From Iris pallida (taxonomy: Eukaryota; Streptophyta; Magnoliopsida; Asparagales; Iridaceae), in NCBI GenBank assembly GCA_029216955.1, contig JANAVB010031417.1, positions 20,499,278 to 20,563,277 of the forward strand: 64,000 bases of DNA, written 5' to 3'. The translations under genes and the position numbers were made by a program. Below the pieces are notes generated by a model. That model had not been told where the DNA came from and did not search any database. It saw nothing but the letters and a program-made list of their open reading frames with translations. Positions 21,058 to 32,849 of the stretch are shown here, in pieces (within the stretch, counting starts at the first letter, position 1; each line of letters starts with the position of its first letter).

Positions 21058-21908
21058 GAGGCAGACACCCCTCCTCGGACAGTATATTCTCTTCAGACAC
21101 TCAGGCTATCAGGCGAGTACATTCTCTGACCGTTTCATACTTGTATGGATTTACATTCTTGCTCTAGATTACTGTACTTGATGCTGACACGATCTTTATC
21201 ACGGATTGGTACTATATTGATCTTCTTTTGAGATGTTATCTCCTTGTATTCACTAAATACATATTGTGACACGCGTTTCACTTCTATATTGTATTTATTG
21301 AATACCCATATCCTTGTATACTCATTGTGTATATTGTACTCTCATTATCACATGAGCCCCAGGGATAGACCATTGTACACTATTGTATAATATTGTACAT
21401 CCATTGCATAACATTGTACACTATTGTATAAGATAACGTAACTGGAGTAGATCCTTGTGTATTGATTGGGGAAGGGGAGTAGAATTGGTTATTTACTCAA
21501 ATCCTATTGTACAACATTGTATAACTATTGTATATGTCTATTGTACACCCACGTACAATGGAGTTACCATTGCATTTTCCTAGCCCGTTTACATAACCAT
21601 ATTGTACTCTAAAATCACATGTTCCTTACATTTCTTACTTATCATATTTAGATATTTCCTGTTATCAAAGCTCTACTGTTTTTCATATATCTTCTTCTTT
21701 CAGCGTTTCATGTACTTTACTCTATTGCATGCTTTATATTTCCTAACTCGATATGAACTGCGTGAGATGTTTTGTGCACGCTCCCGTCCTGACTGGACCT
21801 GTTGAAAATATTACAGAGGATGAGGAGGAGGCCTGCATAGACACCTACTATGGGACAGCTGTAGATGACATGTGTGACCCAGATTTCCAGCCTGATCTAC
21901 TAGCTTAG
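21058..21908 (+). other. Candidate spliced exon pair in LTR B (acidic peptide end)
   Basis: A 59-nt segment (21058-21116) lies between TCTATAG and GCGA|GTACATTC. A gap of 700 nt ends with a CTGAC motif and ATATTACAG, and is followed by 21817-21908. Joined, the frame is open through both segments: about 19 codons ending Y-Q-A, then K-D-E-E-E-A-C-I-D-T-Y-Y-G and on to TAG at 21906-21908 (30 whole codons in the second part). The C/T-Y-Y-G core matches LTR A and D. In LTR B copy 2, element C has inserted inside this second segment. No start codon was found; the upstream exon, if any, is unknown. Confidence 0.4.
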
Positions 21909-22301
21909 AGACTGAGGCTCCATAGTCTAGGTTTTACTATTTCTGTCTTCTGAGATCTGATTGTATATATTCTTTCATTTTTAGCATTAGAGACTTGTAT
22001 TGAGTTGGATGTTCAGTTTGTATGGCAGTAGACACTTAGACTCTTTCTCTCTGATTGTATCCTGTGGATCTTTTTATTCCAGTATCTATCTATCTTTTAT
22101 TTTCATCATTCTGCCTTAGATGTGATTGAGACTGTATATTGTTATGTCACCTTCATTCGGAGGGTATATACTGTACAGGTACCTTTATATTGCTAGATGA
22201 TTGACCTAGGACAGCGTTCTACCGCCGATACTGCGGCGTAGGCTGGGCGTTGTTACGTTCTCGTACCCTCACAGTGGTTGCGGATGGTGACACATTTTTA
22301 G

Positions 22302-22319
22302 TGGTGGCCCATGCAGGTC
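22302..22319 (+). other. Primer-binding site of element B, tRNA-Ile type
   Basis: The same 18 bases as in element A, nine bases after the LTR end at 22292 (spacer CATTTTTAG). See the entry at 16391. Confidence 0.7.
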
Positions 22320-22527
22320 GAGTTTATGTAGTGGTATTCGAATTAGAGTATCACTACAGCCTGCAATAGGATTAGGATATTTTAAAGGTACTCAATCACA
22401 CTAGGAAAAACTCATATCAAATTCATACCATCTCAGTTCTTGCTGATATTGTTCTCCTTGAATATAACTGTCCTCCTTTGCTATTTCGACTCATTCTCAG
22501 CAATTGTTTGTTTAATCTGTCTTCAGG

Positions 22528-23727
22528 ATGGTGGAGACGCGATTACTGCTTGCCATTCATGGAGATACTATAGAGGGGACTGCTACCTCTCAGCCAGTTC
22601 AGCAGGGTCGGGAGGCTACAGCTCCTGCCACCTCTGCTCATATTGGGACTTCAGCAGCAGCAGTAGCTGAGGGTATGCCTTCACCAGTTCGGAGGCAGGA
22701 CCCAGTCATTCCAGAGGATCCTTTCCAGCCGCCACCGCCTCCAGGACATGTGGACGCAGCTCAGATGTTCGCGTATTTCCAGCAGTTCATGGACCGACAG
22801 CAGGCTCGACAGGACAGAGGCATGGAGTTGGCCGTCACGACAGCCGCAGCTCGACCAGTGGTTCAGCAGCCAAAGACACCGGAGATCGAGTAGTTTCAGA
22901 AGATGAGCCCCAGAGACTTTTTGGGGACAGAGGGGATCCTGTATGCCGACGAGTGGATCGAGCATATGGAGGAGATCTTCCGCTTGGCCAGGATTCCAGC
23001 AAACCTTCAGATCGAGGCAGCAGCTAGCCGGATGCGAGATCTTGCTCGCACCTGGTATCAGTCGGACCCCAGGGTGGGGGTACCAGGGCAGACTTGGGAG
23101 CAGTTCAGGGGCTTCTTCAAGAAGAAGTTCTTCCCAGATTCAGCAGTCAGAGCCTTGGAGACGCAGTTTGAGAGCTTGGTCCAGGGGAGCCTCTCAGTAG
23201 AGGAGTATGCGGGAGAGGTTGGCCGTCTTGGCAGGTTTGTTGAGGGGTTGAGCGAGACGGCGAAGGCCCAGAGGTTCCGGAAGGGTCTGGTCAAGGAGGT
23301 CAAGTCCCTGACCAAGGGGAACAGAGATGCTACTTTTGAGAAGATTTTGACGGGAGCCTTATTGGCGGAGGATGGTCTTGAGCTTAGGCTCAAGAGGGGG
23401 CGAGACCCAGTTGGGGGCAGCAGCAGCGAAGGACCGGCCAAGAGGCCGCACGTTCAGCATGAGTTTCAGCAGCAGTATCAGCAGCCGATGGCCTATTTCC
23501 AGCAGCAGCAGCAGAGGCCTGTTCAGTATCAGGGACAGAGACAGGTGCAGTATCAGCAGGCACCCAGGCAGCAGCAGAACACTGTATACAACTTCTGCAA
23601 GAAGCAAGGCCAAGGGTGGGACGACTGTAAGAAGAGGCTGGGCATGTGTTTGCTTTGCGGATCAGTGGAGCATCAGTATAGAGAGTGTCCCAAGAACCCG
23701 ATTGGCTCAGATAATACCAGGAGCTAG
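22528..23727 (+). pseudogene. Element B gag (Ty3/gypsy capsid and nucleocapsid)
   Basis: The ATG at 22528 follows a TCTTCAG acceptor-like sequence. Residues 1-121 form a Gln/Pro/Ala-rich N-terminal region; TAG at 22891-22893 then interrupts the frame where the sequence otherwise continues in frame (likely CAG to TAG). The capsid domain follows, with D-E-W-I-E-H-M-E-E-I-F, L-A-R-T-W-Y and F-F-K-K-K-F-F-P motifs, the pattern of the Retrotrans_gag family. A Gln-rich linker leads to two nucleocapsid knuckles. The first is damaged: its first Cys is Tyr and its His is Gln. The second, C-L-L-C-G-S-V-E-H-Q-Y-R-E-C, is intact. The frame stops at 23725-23727 and a shifted frame continues gag to about 23888. 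Nonfunctional as it stands. Confidence 0.85.
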
Positions 23728-24366
23728 AGCTCCGGCAGGGAAGCAGAGGGGACCACCATTGCAGACTCAGCAGCAAAGGTTTGTTCAGCATCAGCAGCAG
23801 GCCAGGGAAGGCCAGCCAGGGCGAGCTTTCGCCATGACAGCCGAGGATGCTCAGGCCGTTGGAGATCTAGTTGCAGGTTCCGTTCTTTTGATTCAATTCT
23901 GCAATTCCTATCTTAAAATTCAGTTCCATCTTTTTCTATTTGTTTCTTCATTGTTGATAAGTTTGATCTGGTGTTTCAGTATGATTAAATTTTCTTCTGA
24001 GATAAGTCGTATGGGCTAGGTCGCCTCGATTATGAGATTTTAGAATCCTCTAGGGTCATGCTAGCAGGCATAGTGAGGACATATAGTCGGACTATGGATG
24101 TATTTCTCGGGTGTAGAAATTTAAGGTTTTTGCTGCCAAGCGCGCGACAATGCGAAAATTTTAAATACCACAATTCTAGAGGTATGTACCATAGTTGAGG
24201 ACTCTGTGATTATCGTAGCCTTGCTCACTGGCATGACAGAGATTCTGAGTATCATGGTTTTGGACAGACGCATATGATTATCTGACGGTATGTTTGAGAC
24301 TCTGATTGTGGGGTGTTTGACCTAGAAGGACTACTACCATTTTAATTTCGAGGACGAAATTCTTCT

Positions 24367-24378
24367 AAGGTGGGTAGA
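24367..24378 (+). other. Polypurine tract of element B
   Basis: AAGGTGGGTAGA, two bases before the LTR at 24381, preceded by the conserved GAGGACGAAATT block. It is identical to the tract at 17835. Confidence 0.8.
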
Positions 24379-24380
24379 CT

Positions 24381-27300
24381 TGTAACACCCAGTTTTCTAA
24401 AATGAGGGTAATTTTGAAATTTTGTATTTTAATTTATTTAATTATGATATTTAATTGATAATATAATTTTTGGTAATTTTTAATCATTTTTAAACTAATT
24501 AAATCATGACTTATGATTTTGGTGCATTGACTAGTGTAGCCTTAGAGACTGTTGACCTAGAGCCTAGTCATTGTGATTAGGATGTTTGATTAGTACATTT
24601 TAGCCTAGAGGATATTTTGGTCATTTTAGGATTTATTGGAATTTTTGGGAATTTTTAGAATTTATTTTGGAATTGTTTGATTGAAGGTTGACTAGGTTGA
24701 CTTTGACTAGCTTTGACTTTGTGACCTAACCCTAGTTAAGTTGGACTTGACTAGATATGAGATCCTAGGTTAAGTTAGGTCAACCATACTCTAGTTGGTG
24801 AAAACAATTAAGGATATTGAGTTTTGAATAGAAAGATTTGACCACAAGTCATGACTTGTGATTTTTAAGTCATTTGTTTAATGACTAGGCCCAAAGCCCA
24901 AGACAAATTTCAAAACCTAAGCCCTAGACTAAGTGGCCAGCCACCATATCATCCTTGGGAACAACACCCTATAAATATTCTCCTAGTTTTTAGGGTTGCC
25001 TCTTTTTAGGAAAGCTCAAGCTTGAGGAAAGGTTTGTTTCTATTTCTTTTAATCCCTACAAATCCATTCCTCTTCCTTTTTCATTCAAATCTTCTCTATT
25101 AGGTTCTAATACACCCACTCTTGCTGCTACTGAAGTTTTATTTCAGTTTGTGGTGGTTTGATTGGATTGGGACATCAAGGAGAAGAGTTATTGAAGGGGG
25201 GTTCTTATTGAAAGTTCAAGTATAGGTAAATTCCTCATCCCTCCATGAAATTTTGTTTTGCTTACATATTCAGGAAGCCCTAGGGGTCCCCTAAGTGTCT
25301 GTATTGGTGTTGTGTCGGATTTCATGAGTTTCGTGTCCATTTGGACACGTATCAGGGGTAGGACGTAGGTGTTTGTCGAAATGCCACTGAGGACATTTCC
25401 ATTGTTTTTCTGAAAAGTTTTTGATTAAAAAAATAGGTTTTATGATTGCTTATGGATTTCTTGTGCCGTGATGTGATTTTCGAGTCGTGTTGAGTCTGCA
25501 CAGACACGTGACACGCGGTCGTGCACACGCGCGCACGGGGACTGTGCGTGCCCTGCAACTCGGGCATGATTGCGACACGGACACGCCACCCCGACACTTG
25601 GGATTTGACACACAGTATGGGGCTGACACTGACACGGGGCTCCCCAAGTTTTAGGGCCCCACGTGTCGTGTCGGACACGCACGAACACGTGCACGGGTTT
25701 TTGCACTGTTCAGTGGCTGTTGTTTTTAGCCACTGATACGCGTGTCTCGTGTCGTGCACACGCAACGTGGACACGTATCAGGGTGCCCTAACCCTAGCCC
25801 TACACTAGGTCGACACGTGGACACAATCTCGTGGGTTGTGTCACTTTGTGTCGTGCACACGGGTGACGTAAACACGTGCACGAGGCTTAGTTTCCTGCAC
25901 TGTATCCAGGTTGCTGTTTTGGTTTTTAATTCTGTTTGGACACATTGTGTCCACTTGGGTGGACACCATTATATTGTTTGACACGTATATTATGTATATT
26001 TTAATTACCAACCTCTGTTTGTGAATTTTAGCTTAATTTGATTGATCAATTTCCACTACCCAAATTTCTGAAACCTAGTTAACAGTTCTTCATTTTCCAG
26101 TTTTGAAATTATGAAGTTTGGCATTTTTTTAACCATTATATACTGTTTTATAGAGTAGTTTAAAACCCCATAATGACTCTCCTACATGCCCCCTATGTGT
26201 GTGTCGATTTTGGTTTGATTTAGGACTGTTTTGGGTTCACAAACCTGGGAATGAAGTCTAGGACTGAAAACTGGATAACAGTAGACTGTTCAAACTGGGA
26301 TTTGGTTTTGGTTTATTGTCAAAAACCTGAGATTACACTGTTGGGGTTTTCTTAAAAAGCCTGAGATTATATGTGAACAAATTCTAGTTTAGACTTGATG
26401 ATGAATTGCCTTTTTTCTTTCTTTCTTCATTCACTGTTTTCCTTCATTTAGTGTATTCACCCACTGCCTGTTCTTCACTGATTTATTTTCCTGAATTTGT
26501 CTTCCTGTGAACACAAGTATACACACACATGTTTTCACATACACATGCCATCCCAGTCATATGGCAGTCCCCTTTTTTGTAGCACATTTCTGTCATATAA
26601 CCCAATGTTGGCTGCCCCATATATTAGCCTACTTCATGCCCAAAATAGCCTACATGGCAGCCCAAAAATAGTCCAATACAGTCCTGAATTCAGCACCTAC
26701 ATGGCTGTCCCATGCCTGTCCTTTTGCACCACTAATTAGCCCATTGTTGCCCCATCAAACCACCTTAACACAGCCTATACTGTCCTAAAATCAGTCCATG
26801 TTCAGGCCCATATTAGCCTATAGGACAGCCCCCTATCCCCACACACTCCCTTGACACAACTACATGTTAACACACACACACACACACACTGGTTGATGTC
26901 TCCCCTCACTCATTGACACTCACACACTGTCCTCTACATCATACACACACAAAACCTGAGAGTTCCTGCACACACACAATATTTTGTTTGATTTAATTCA
27001 ATATAGACACACCACCTCACCCTCTAAACTGAATGTATTTATCTAAGCATTCATTCCTAAACTGAAATTGGACTATGTGCATTGATGCTTGTTTAACCCT
27101 TGTCTATGTACACATTAACCCCTGTCCACACTCATATATGACACCACACACCACTTCACCCCCTATCACTCTCTATATATATAGTAATATATATAATGTT
27201 GGATGTAGTATCTAAATATATATTGACTTATGTATATATGCATGTATGTATAAACTTGATTTGGGTAGATTCCTATATATTTTGCCTATGAGTGATTTCA

Positions 27301-28403
27301 CCTGTAACAAAAGCTATGTGAGTTGATCAATATACATGTTTATATGGAATCTGGGTGTTTGTTGGTTTGTATGGCCTTGGGATTGATGTGTGCTTACTAG
27401 CATAGGCTAGTTTAGCCTTGTTTAGACTAATTTAGACTTGTTTAGACCTAGTTTGACTTATTTAGACTAGACTGACCTAGTTTGACTTCCAGAGTTGACC
27501 AAGAGTTGACTTTGGCCTAGATGGACCTAGTTTCTTGTAGAATGCATAATAGAGCTTCATTTTATCATTTTAGACTTGTTGTGACTTGTACTGTTCTATA
27601 GGAGGCAGACACCCCTCCTCGGACAGTATATTCTCTTCAGACACTCAGGCTATCAGACGAGTACATTCTCTGACCGTTTCATACTTGTATGGATTTACAT
27701 TCTTGCTCTAGATTACTGTACTTGATGCTGACACGATCTTTATCACGGATTGGTACTATATGGATCTTCTTTTGAGATGTTATCTCCTTGTATTCACTAA
27801 ATACATATTGTGACATGCGTTTCACTTCTATATTGTATTTATTGAATACCCATATCCTTGTATACTCATTGTGCATATTGTACTCTCATTATCACATGAG
27901 CCCCAGGGATAGACCATTGTACACTATTGTATAACATTGTACATCCATTGCATAACATTGTACACTATTGTATAAGATAACGTAACTGGAGTAGATCCTT
28001 GTGTATTGATTGGGGAAGGGGAGTAGAATTGGTTATGTACTCAAATCCTATTGTACAACATTGTATAACTATTGTATATGTCTATTGTACACCTACGTAC
28101 AATGGAGTTACCATTGCATTTTCCTAGCCCGTTTACATAACCATATTGTACTCTAAAATCACATGTTCCTTACATTTCTTACTTATCATATTTAGATATT
28201 TCCTGTTATCAAAGCTCTACAGTTTTTCATATATCTTCTTCTTTCAGCGTTTCATGTACTTTACTCTATTGCATGCTTTATATTTCCTAACTCGATATGA
28301 ACTGCGTGAGATGTTTTGTGCACGCTCCCGTCCTGACTGGACCTGTTGAAAATATTACAGAGGATGAGGAGGAGGCCTGCATAGACACCTACTATGGGAC
28401 AGA
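24381..28403 (+). repeat. Element B LTR copy 2, left part
   Basis: Nearly identical to 17849-21875, starting TGTAACACCC. It is interrupted at 28403 by element C, inside the acidic terminal exon-like block, and resumes at 39675. Confidence 0.85.
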
Positions 28404-30612
28404 TGTGAGCACCCTGAATTTCGGGTTGAATTTTTTATTTTATTTTATTTTCTGATTGTTTAGTTTCATCAAATAATTAATTTTGTTATTTTTTTTCCTT
28501 AAGTGTACTTTTCCATGCCTTTGATATTTGGAGTATCAGGGATGTTCAACTCTGGAAATCTTCTTCACGAGTTTTGGAGTGGACACGAATACCTTCATGA
28601 CGGTATATAGTGTCCCATCCAAACTTGTTCTCTTGTGCTCTTTCTGCTTCGCTGAACTTCGGGTCGGTTTAGACCATTTGATTGATAATTATTTTCCCAC
28701 TTTTTTCCTTGATCATTTTCAGCGCGTTACCATGACATTTAAATTGAGAGCGCCAGACCAGTCATTTCCTTGAAACCAACTCCTCATTGATGATCTACTC
28801 GAGACGCTAGTCATCCATGACCTTCGTTTCCCCCTCAGATACGTCATTTTGGGCTCCATTTGATTCGCACAACTTTTCTGACACGTGACCCGATTTTATT
28901 TTATGCCACGGCGTCACATTCATTTTCCAACTTGATTTGTGGGTCCCCTGTCGACCAAAATCTGTCCGTCCCAACTATGGACATGGCCCACTTTGAGCCT
29001 ACTACTCGTCCGTCACTTGTGTCCCATTTATTGGAATCCCCATGTGCTACTTATTTCTCCATGATCATCAACGCCTATTTTCTAATTCGGTTTTCGCACA
29101 ATGTCCGGTTTTGACCCAATCCGGCTCCACCGAGCCCAGTCCAGCTCCATGATTTTCTCCATCGGGACACCCTCATATTTATTGTCCAAAAATATCAGTT
29201 TCTCATTTCATCTACTTTTATTATTTAATGGGAAATTTTCCATTGATTTAATCCCTCTTGGAATAACCTATTTCTCAATATTAATTCTTAGCCATTGGAT
29301 TCTCCTACTTTCAATCATCACCATTCAATTCCCTCCAACCCCATAGCATCCATGTGGCCGGCCCTAGGAATTGCATGGAGAGAATCTTTCTCTCTCTCCC
29401 TATCATTTAAATCTTATCCTTACTCTCTCTCTCACTTTTTCATGTAAACAAAACTCTCAACAACAACAAAACCATGCCAAAGACAACAGCAGCAATGCCT
29501 TGGCAAGCCATGCCCGACCTTCCTCCTCAACCTCTCCTCCCCTGGCCGTCGGCCATGGCGCCACCCCCGACCACCTCACTTCCTTCCTTCTCCTTCCCTC
29601 CATGAACCAGGCCACCTCTCCTCTCCTTTTCTCCTCCTCCTCCCATGGATCATCAACCATCCTCACCATCATCACCATCATCTCCATCATCATCCTCCCA
29701 TAGCCTTCACCATGCCCGACCACCCTCCTCCCTGGCCGAGCTTGGCTCCGGTCATGCCCCTGGCCGGCCTCCAGGCCGTCGGCCAACACCCTATCTTCTC
29801 CTCCTCCTCCAACAATTCGACCACCTCCACCTTTCTCCGGCAAACCGCCGCCACCTCCTTCGCTCAGGCCAACCACGTCGTGCCCGCAACCACTGGCCGG
29901 CGAGCCCCCTCGTCGAGGACTGCGACAGCAGCATAGCGCACAGCGTGCACAGATCCGCGCGTGCGCGCGAGGCTTGGACGCGCCGCCGTCGTCCACCGTA
30001 CTCCGACGACCCATCGTGGGTGGCCCCCTCCCTCGGGTGCACCACTGGGGTAGGCCCCATGGCGGCCAACGTCCTCCGGGACGCGCCGTCGAGGCAATTC
30101 GTGCGTTTTGAACGAGATCCCGTCGGCGCGCGCGAGTTTGGAACTCAGATTTGGCGCTCCGTCGCAGCGACTTCGCGCACGTTTTCCCGGAGATCCGACC
30201 GTTGGATCGGTGATTTTTTTGCTCCGTCGCAATCTCGGTATATCCACCTTCGCTCATGTCAATTTTCGTCCGTTAATTTTATCGTTTGATACATCAAAAT
30301 CGGCCACCAAGTTGACCGTTTAAATTGTATTAAATTTGGACAGTTTCGCGGGGCCAACTTCGTCAACTTGTATCTCCTCCACCGTAGCTCCGTTTGGCGT
30401 GCTACCAGTTCTGGTGCGAAGCTGGTATAACCCTCTTGCTACTCCTTCAGTTTCGTTTCATTGTGAGCTTGTTTGATTGGTTGAATTCGACGCCAAAGTT
30501 GGCCGTCCGAATTCGTAATTTCCAACTTGTAAAATTTTATTTTTGAACACGGGACTCCAGATTTCATTTCTGACACCACCATTAGACTTGTGGCATCGTT
30601 CTGGCATGTTTT

Positions 30613-31190
30613 CATATAAAATTTGTTAGATTTGGAGAACGTGGGCCCGGGCACGTTTTTCGGAGCAAAGCGGGTTCCACATTCTGGGTCAACGGGACTT
30701 TTTGACGCCGGCTCATCGGAATCCAATTCCAGAGATACCGTTGAGTTTGTATCGTCATTCTGGACTTGTTGACATATAATTTGCTAGGTTTTGGTGGACA
30801 TTAGGTCTGGCACGCATTTCGGTGCAAGTCGGATACCAATATCCGGGCCAACGGATCATTTTGAGATTGGCTCATCGGAATCTAATTTCGGGGATACCGT
30901 TGAGTTCGTGTCATCATTCTGGACTCGTTGACAGGTAGTTTGCTAAGTTTTGAGAACTTTGACCCCGACACGCATTTCCGTGCAAACCGGAATTCCAAGT
31001 TCTGGTCAACGGGCCAAAATGAGATCGGGACAACGGAATCCAATTCTGGAGATACCGTTGGGTTCGTATCGACATTCTGATTGCGTGGACATATAATTTG
31101 TTATATTTTATAGACTTATTTTCTTGCACATTTTTTGGTGCAAAACGGCTCCGACACGGACACCGTTTTGACCCGAAATTACCTTTTTGC
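30613..31190 (+). repeat. About 159-bp tandem repeat array in LTR C
   Basis: Repeat landmarks CATATAA(AA)TTTG occur at 30613, 30773, 30932 and 31090, spaced 160, 159 and 158 bp. Each unit also has GGCTCATCGGAATC and GATACCGTTGAGTTCG-type blocks. The units have diverged. The other LTR has the same array from 37465. Related sequence lies in LTR E near 59850-60060. Confidence 0.8.
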
Positions 31191-31737
31191 CCTTGTGTCC
31201 AAATTGGACCGTTGGGTAGGCTATCCTAGCTAATTTGACCATTCTGGACACGTTGGCGATGTTTATTTCATCGTCCGACAATGTTTGTTGATAATTTCTC
31301 TAAGTTTAACCTTTTTATAATTAATTAATAATTAATTCATATAATGATCGTATTTCGGGATTAGTACAACGAAACTGAGATCAGCCAATTCCAGTGATCT
31401 TATATCATTGAAATTGACAAGTTGGACACGTGGATCACTATAATAAGATTATCAGCCTTACCGATAATCTTATTATCTCGATTTACGCGTCGTAAGTTTC
31501 AACGTACAAATAACGAAGTACATTTTATATTAGACTAGAATTGACCCTGATTGACCTAAGTTGACCAGTTGACCCAAAGTCAACTGTAAGTCAACACTTG
31601 ACCTAGTCTGACTAGATTATTGACCGGAGTCGACCTAGAGTTGTTTTGACTTAGAAGAACCTAGAATAATATAGATTGCCTGTAGGGATTTATTTATTTT
31701 AACTTGAACACCTTGTAACCTGTGTTGCTTTAAATAG

Positions 31738-32471
31738 GACTCTGTGGCTTCAGTGGGACCCCCTATACTTATCAGCTGTTCAGGTTATCGAGGCGAGTAC
31801 ATTCTCTGATCATTTCATATCCTGCTTAGAATTATTTCCTGCAGTAGATTACTTTACTTGTACTGTCACGTTGGTCACACGGATTGGTACTATATGGATC
31901 TCTACATGCGATGTTATCCCCCTCGGAAGCATCGGGTATATTGTGCTTGTGCGTTTCACTTACATCATGTACTCCTGTGCTTTCATTACATGTGCACTCC
32001 TGTGAATCTTGTACTCTCATGTTCACGGAGCCCCATGTATACTATCATGTGCACCCTATATGGGCCCCCATGTGATATCCTGTGCAATAACATAACCTGT
32101 TTAGATCCTTGTGTATTGATTGGGGATACGGGGGAGTGCTAGTAGTCGTGTGAACAATTCCTTTGTAGTGTAGATTCCTGTGCACCTCGACATCCTGTGC
32201 AAATCTGTCATGTTCACATGTGCTATCTCGTACTCTGACTCACTAGCCACTGTTAGTTCTCTATGTATAGTAGATATTTATATTACAGTTCTCTTCCTGT
32301 TTACATACAGCATTCTTCAGTACCTGTATCTTACTTTACTGCATGTTATATGTTTTCTAACCTGCTATGATCTGTTGAGATGTACTGTGCTCGCTCCAGT
32401 CCTGACTGGACCTGTTGATAAATTTTACAGATAGTCTGGAGGTGCCTGCTATCCTAGAGGAGACACATTAG
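31738..32471 (+). other. Candidate spliced exon pair in LTR C
   Basis: A 59-nt segment (31738-31796) between TAAATAG and GCGA|GTACATTC, a gap of 634 nt ending in CTGAC...TTTTACAG, and a segment from 32431. Joined in phase, the frame is open, ends I-E-A across the junction, then N-S-L-E-V-P-A-I-L-E-E-T-H and TAG at 32469-32471. This tail is shorter than in A, B and D and lacks the C-P-T-Y-Y-G core. The 3' LTR has the same arrangement near 38590-39323. Confidence 0.35.
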
Positions 32472-32831
32472 AGGTTGTTTAGGTAGTTATTTCATTTTGT
32501 CTGGAGTTGTATTTACTTTGTGGATTACTGTATCTTTATTTGAGTTTTGAGATGTATTTTTGGGTTCATGTATCTTAGACACTTAGACTTCTATCTCCTG
32601 TCTTTATTTTGGATTTCATGTTTTATCTATTCTTATCATGCTCTACCTTAGATGTGATTGAGTTGTATCTGCTATGTCACCCCCATTCGGGGAGTATAAA
32701 CTGTTTAGTCTTATACTGTTAGATGCATTGAGACCTAGGACAGCGTTCTACCGCCGACACTGCGGCGTAGGCTGGGCGTTGTTACGTTCTCGTGCCCTAA
32801 CTCTAGGGTGCGGGTCGTGACACGTTTTTAG

Positions 32832-32849
32832 TGGTGGCCCATGCAGGTC
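32832..32849 (+). other. Primer-binding site of element C, tRNA-Ile type
   Basis: The same 18 bases and the same nine-base spacer (CGTTTTTAG) as in element A. Confidence 0.7.

Larger units (their letters stand above)
17849..22292 (+). repeat. Element B LTR copy 1 (4444 bp)
   Basis: It starts TGTAATACCC and ends TGGTGACA. Visible parts are a TATA box (18438-18445), a candidate splice donor AG|GTAAAT (18693/18694), a CACGTG-rich block (18973-19346), CA-rich and AT-rich stretches, and the conserved 3' half with exon-like blocks. Copy 2 is at 24381-28403 plus 39675-40112. The left flank (AGACT) and right flank of the pair (CGATT) do not match, so a simple insertion is not shown. Confidence 0.8.
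22293..24380 (+). mobile_element. Element B internal region (gag-only, pol deleted)
   Basis: Contains the tRNA-Ile-type primer site, a 200-bp leader, a gag pseudogene, then about 490 bp of 3' internal sequence and a polypurine tract. The gag frame reaches the start of the protease region (V-A-G-S near 23880) and switches at about 23888 to sequence matching 17355 onward. Protease, RT and integrase are absent. This resembles the plant non-autonomous class called TR-GAG. Confidence 0.75.
28404..32822 (+). repeat. Element C 5' LTR (4419 bp)
   Basis: It starts TGTGAGCACCC and ends GGGTCGTGACA. Content: AT-rich start, a pyrimidine/CAACAACAAC leader-like stretch near 29390-29470, a GC-rich block 29500-30220 with overlapping open frames on both strands, a 159-bp tandem repeat array (30613-31190), then the conserved 3' half. 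The open frames in the GC-rich block are not matched in the other LTR because of a frame-changing indel, so I do not call a gene. Confidence 0.85.

Noticed and set aside
29457..30289. Overlapping open frames of 200-266 codons on both strands of LTR C, and a 256-codon frame at 36193-36963
   Set aside because: GC-rich sequence opens several frames at once. The two LTR copies differ by a 28-bp indel that breaks the frame, and the translations are low-complexity Pro/Ser/His-rich with no domain.
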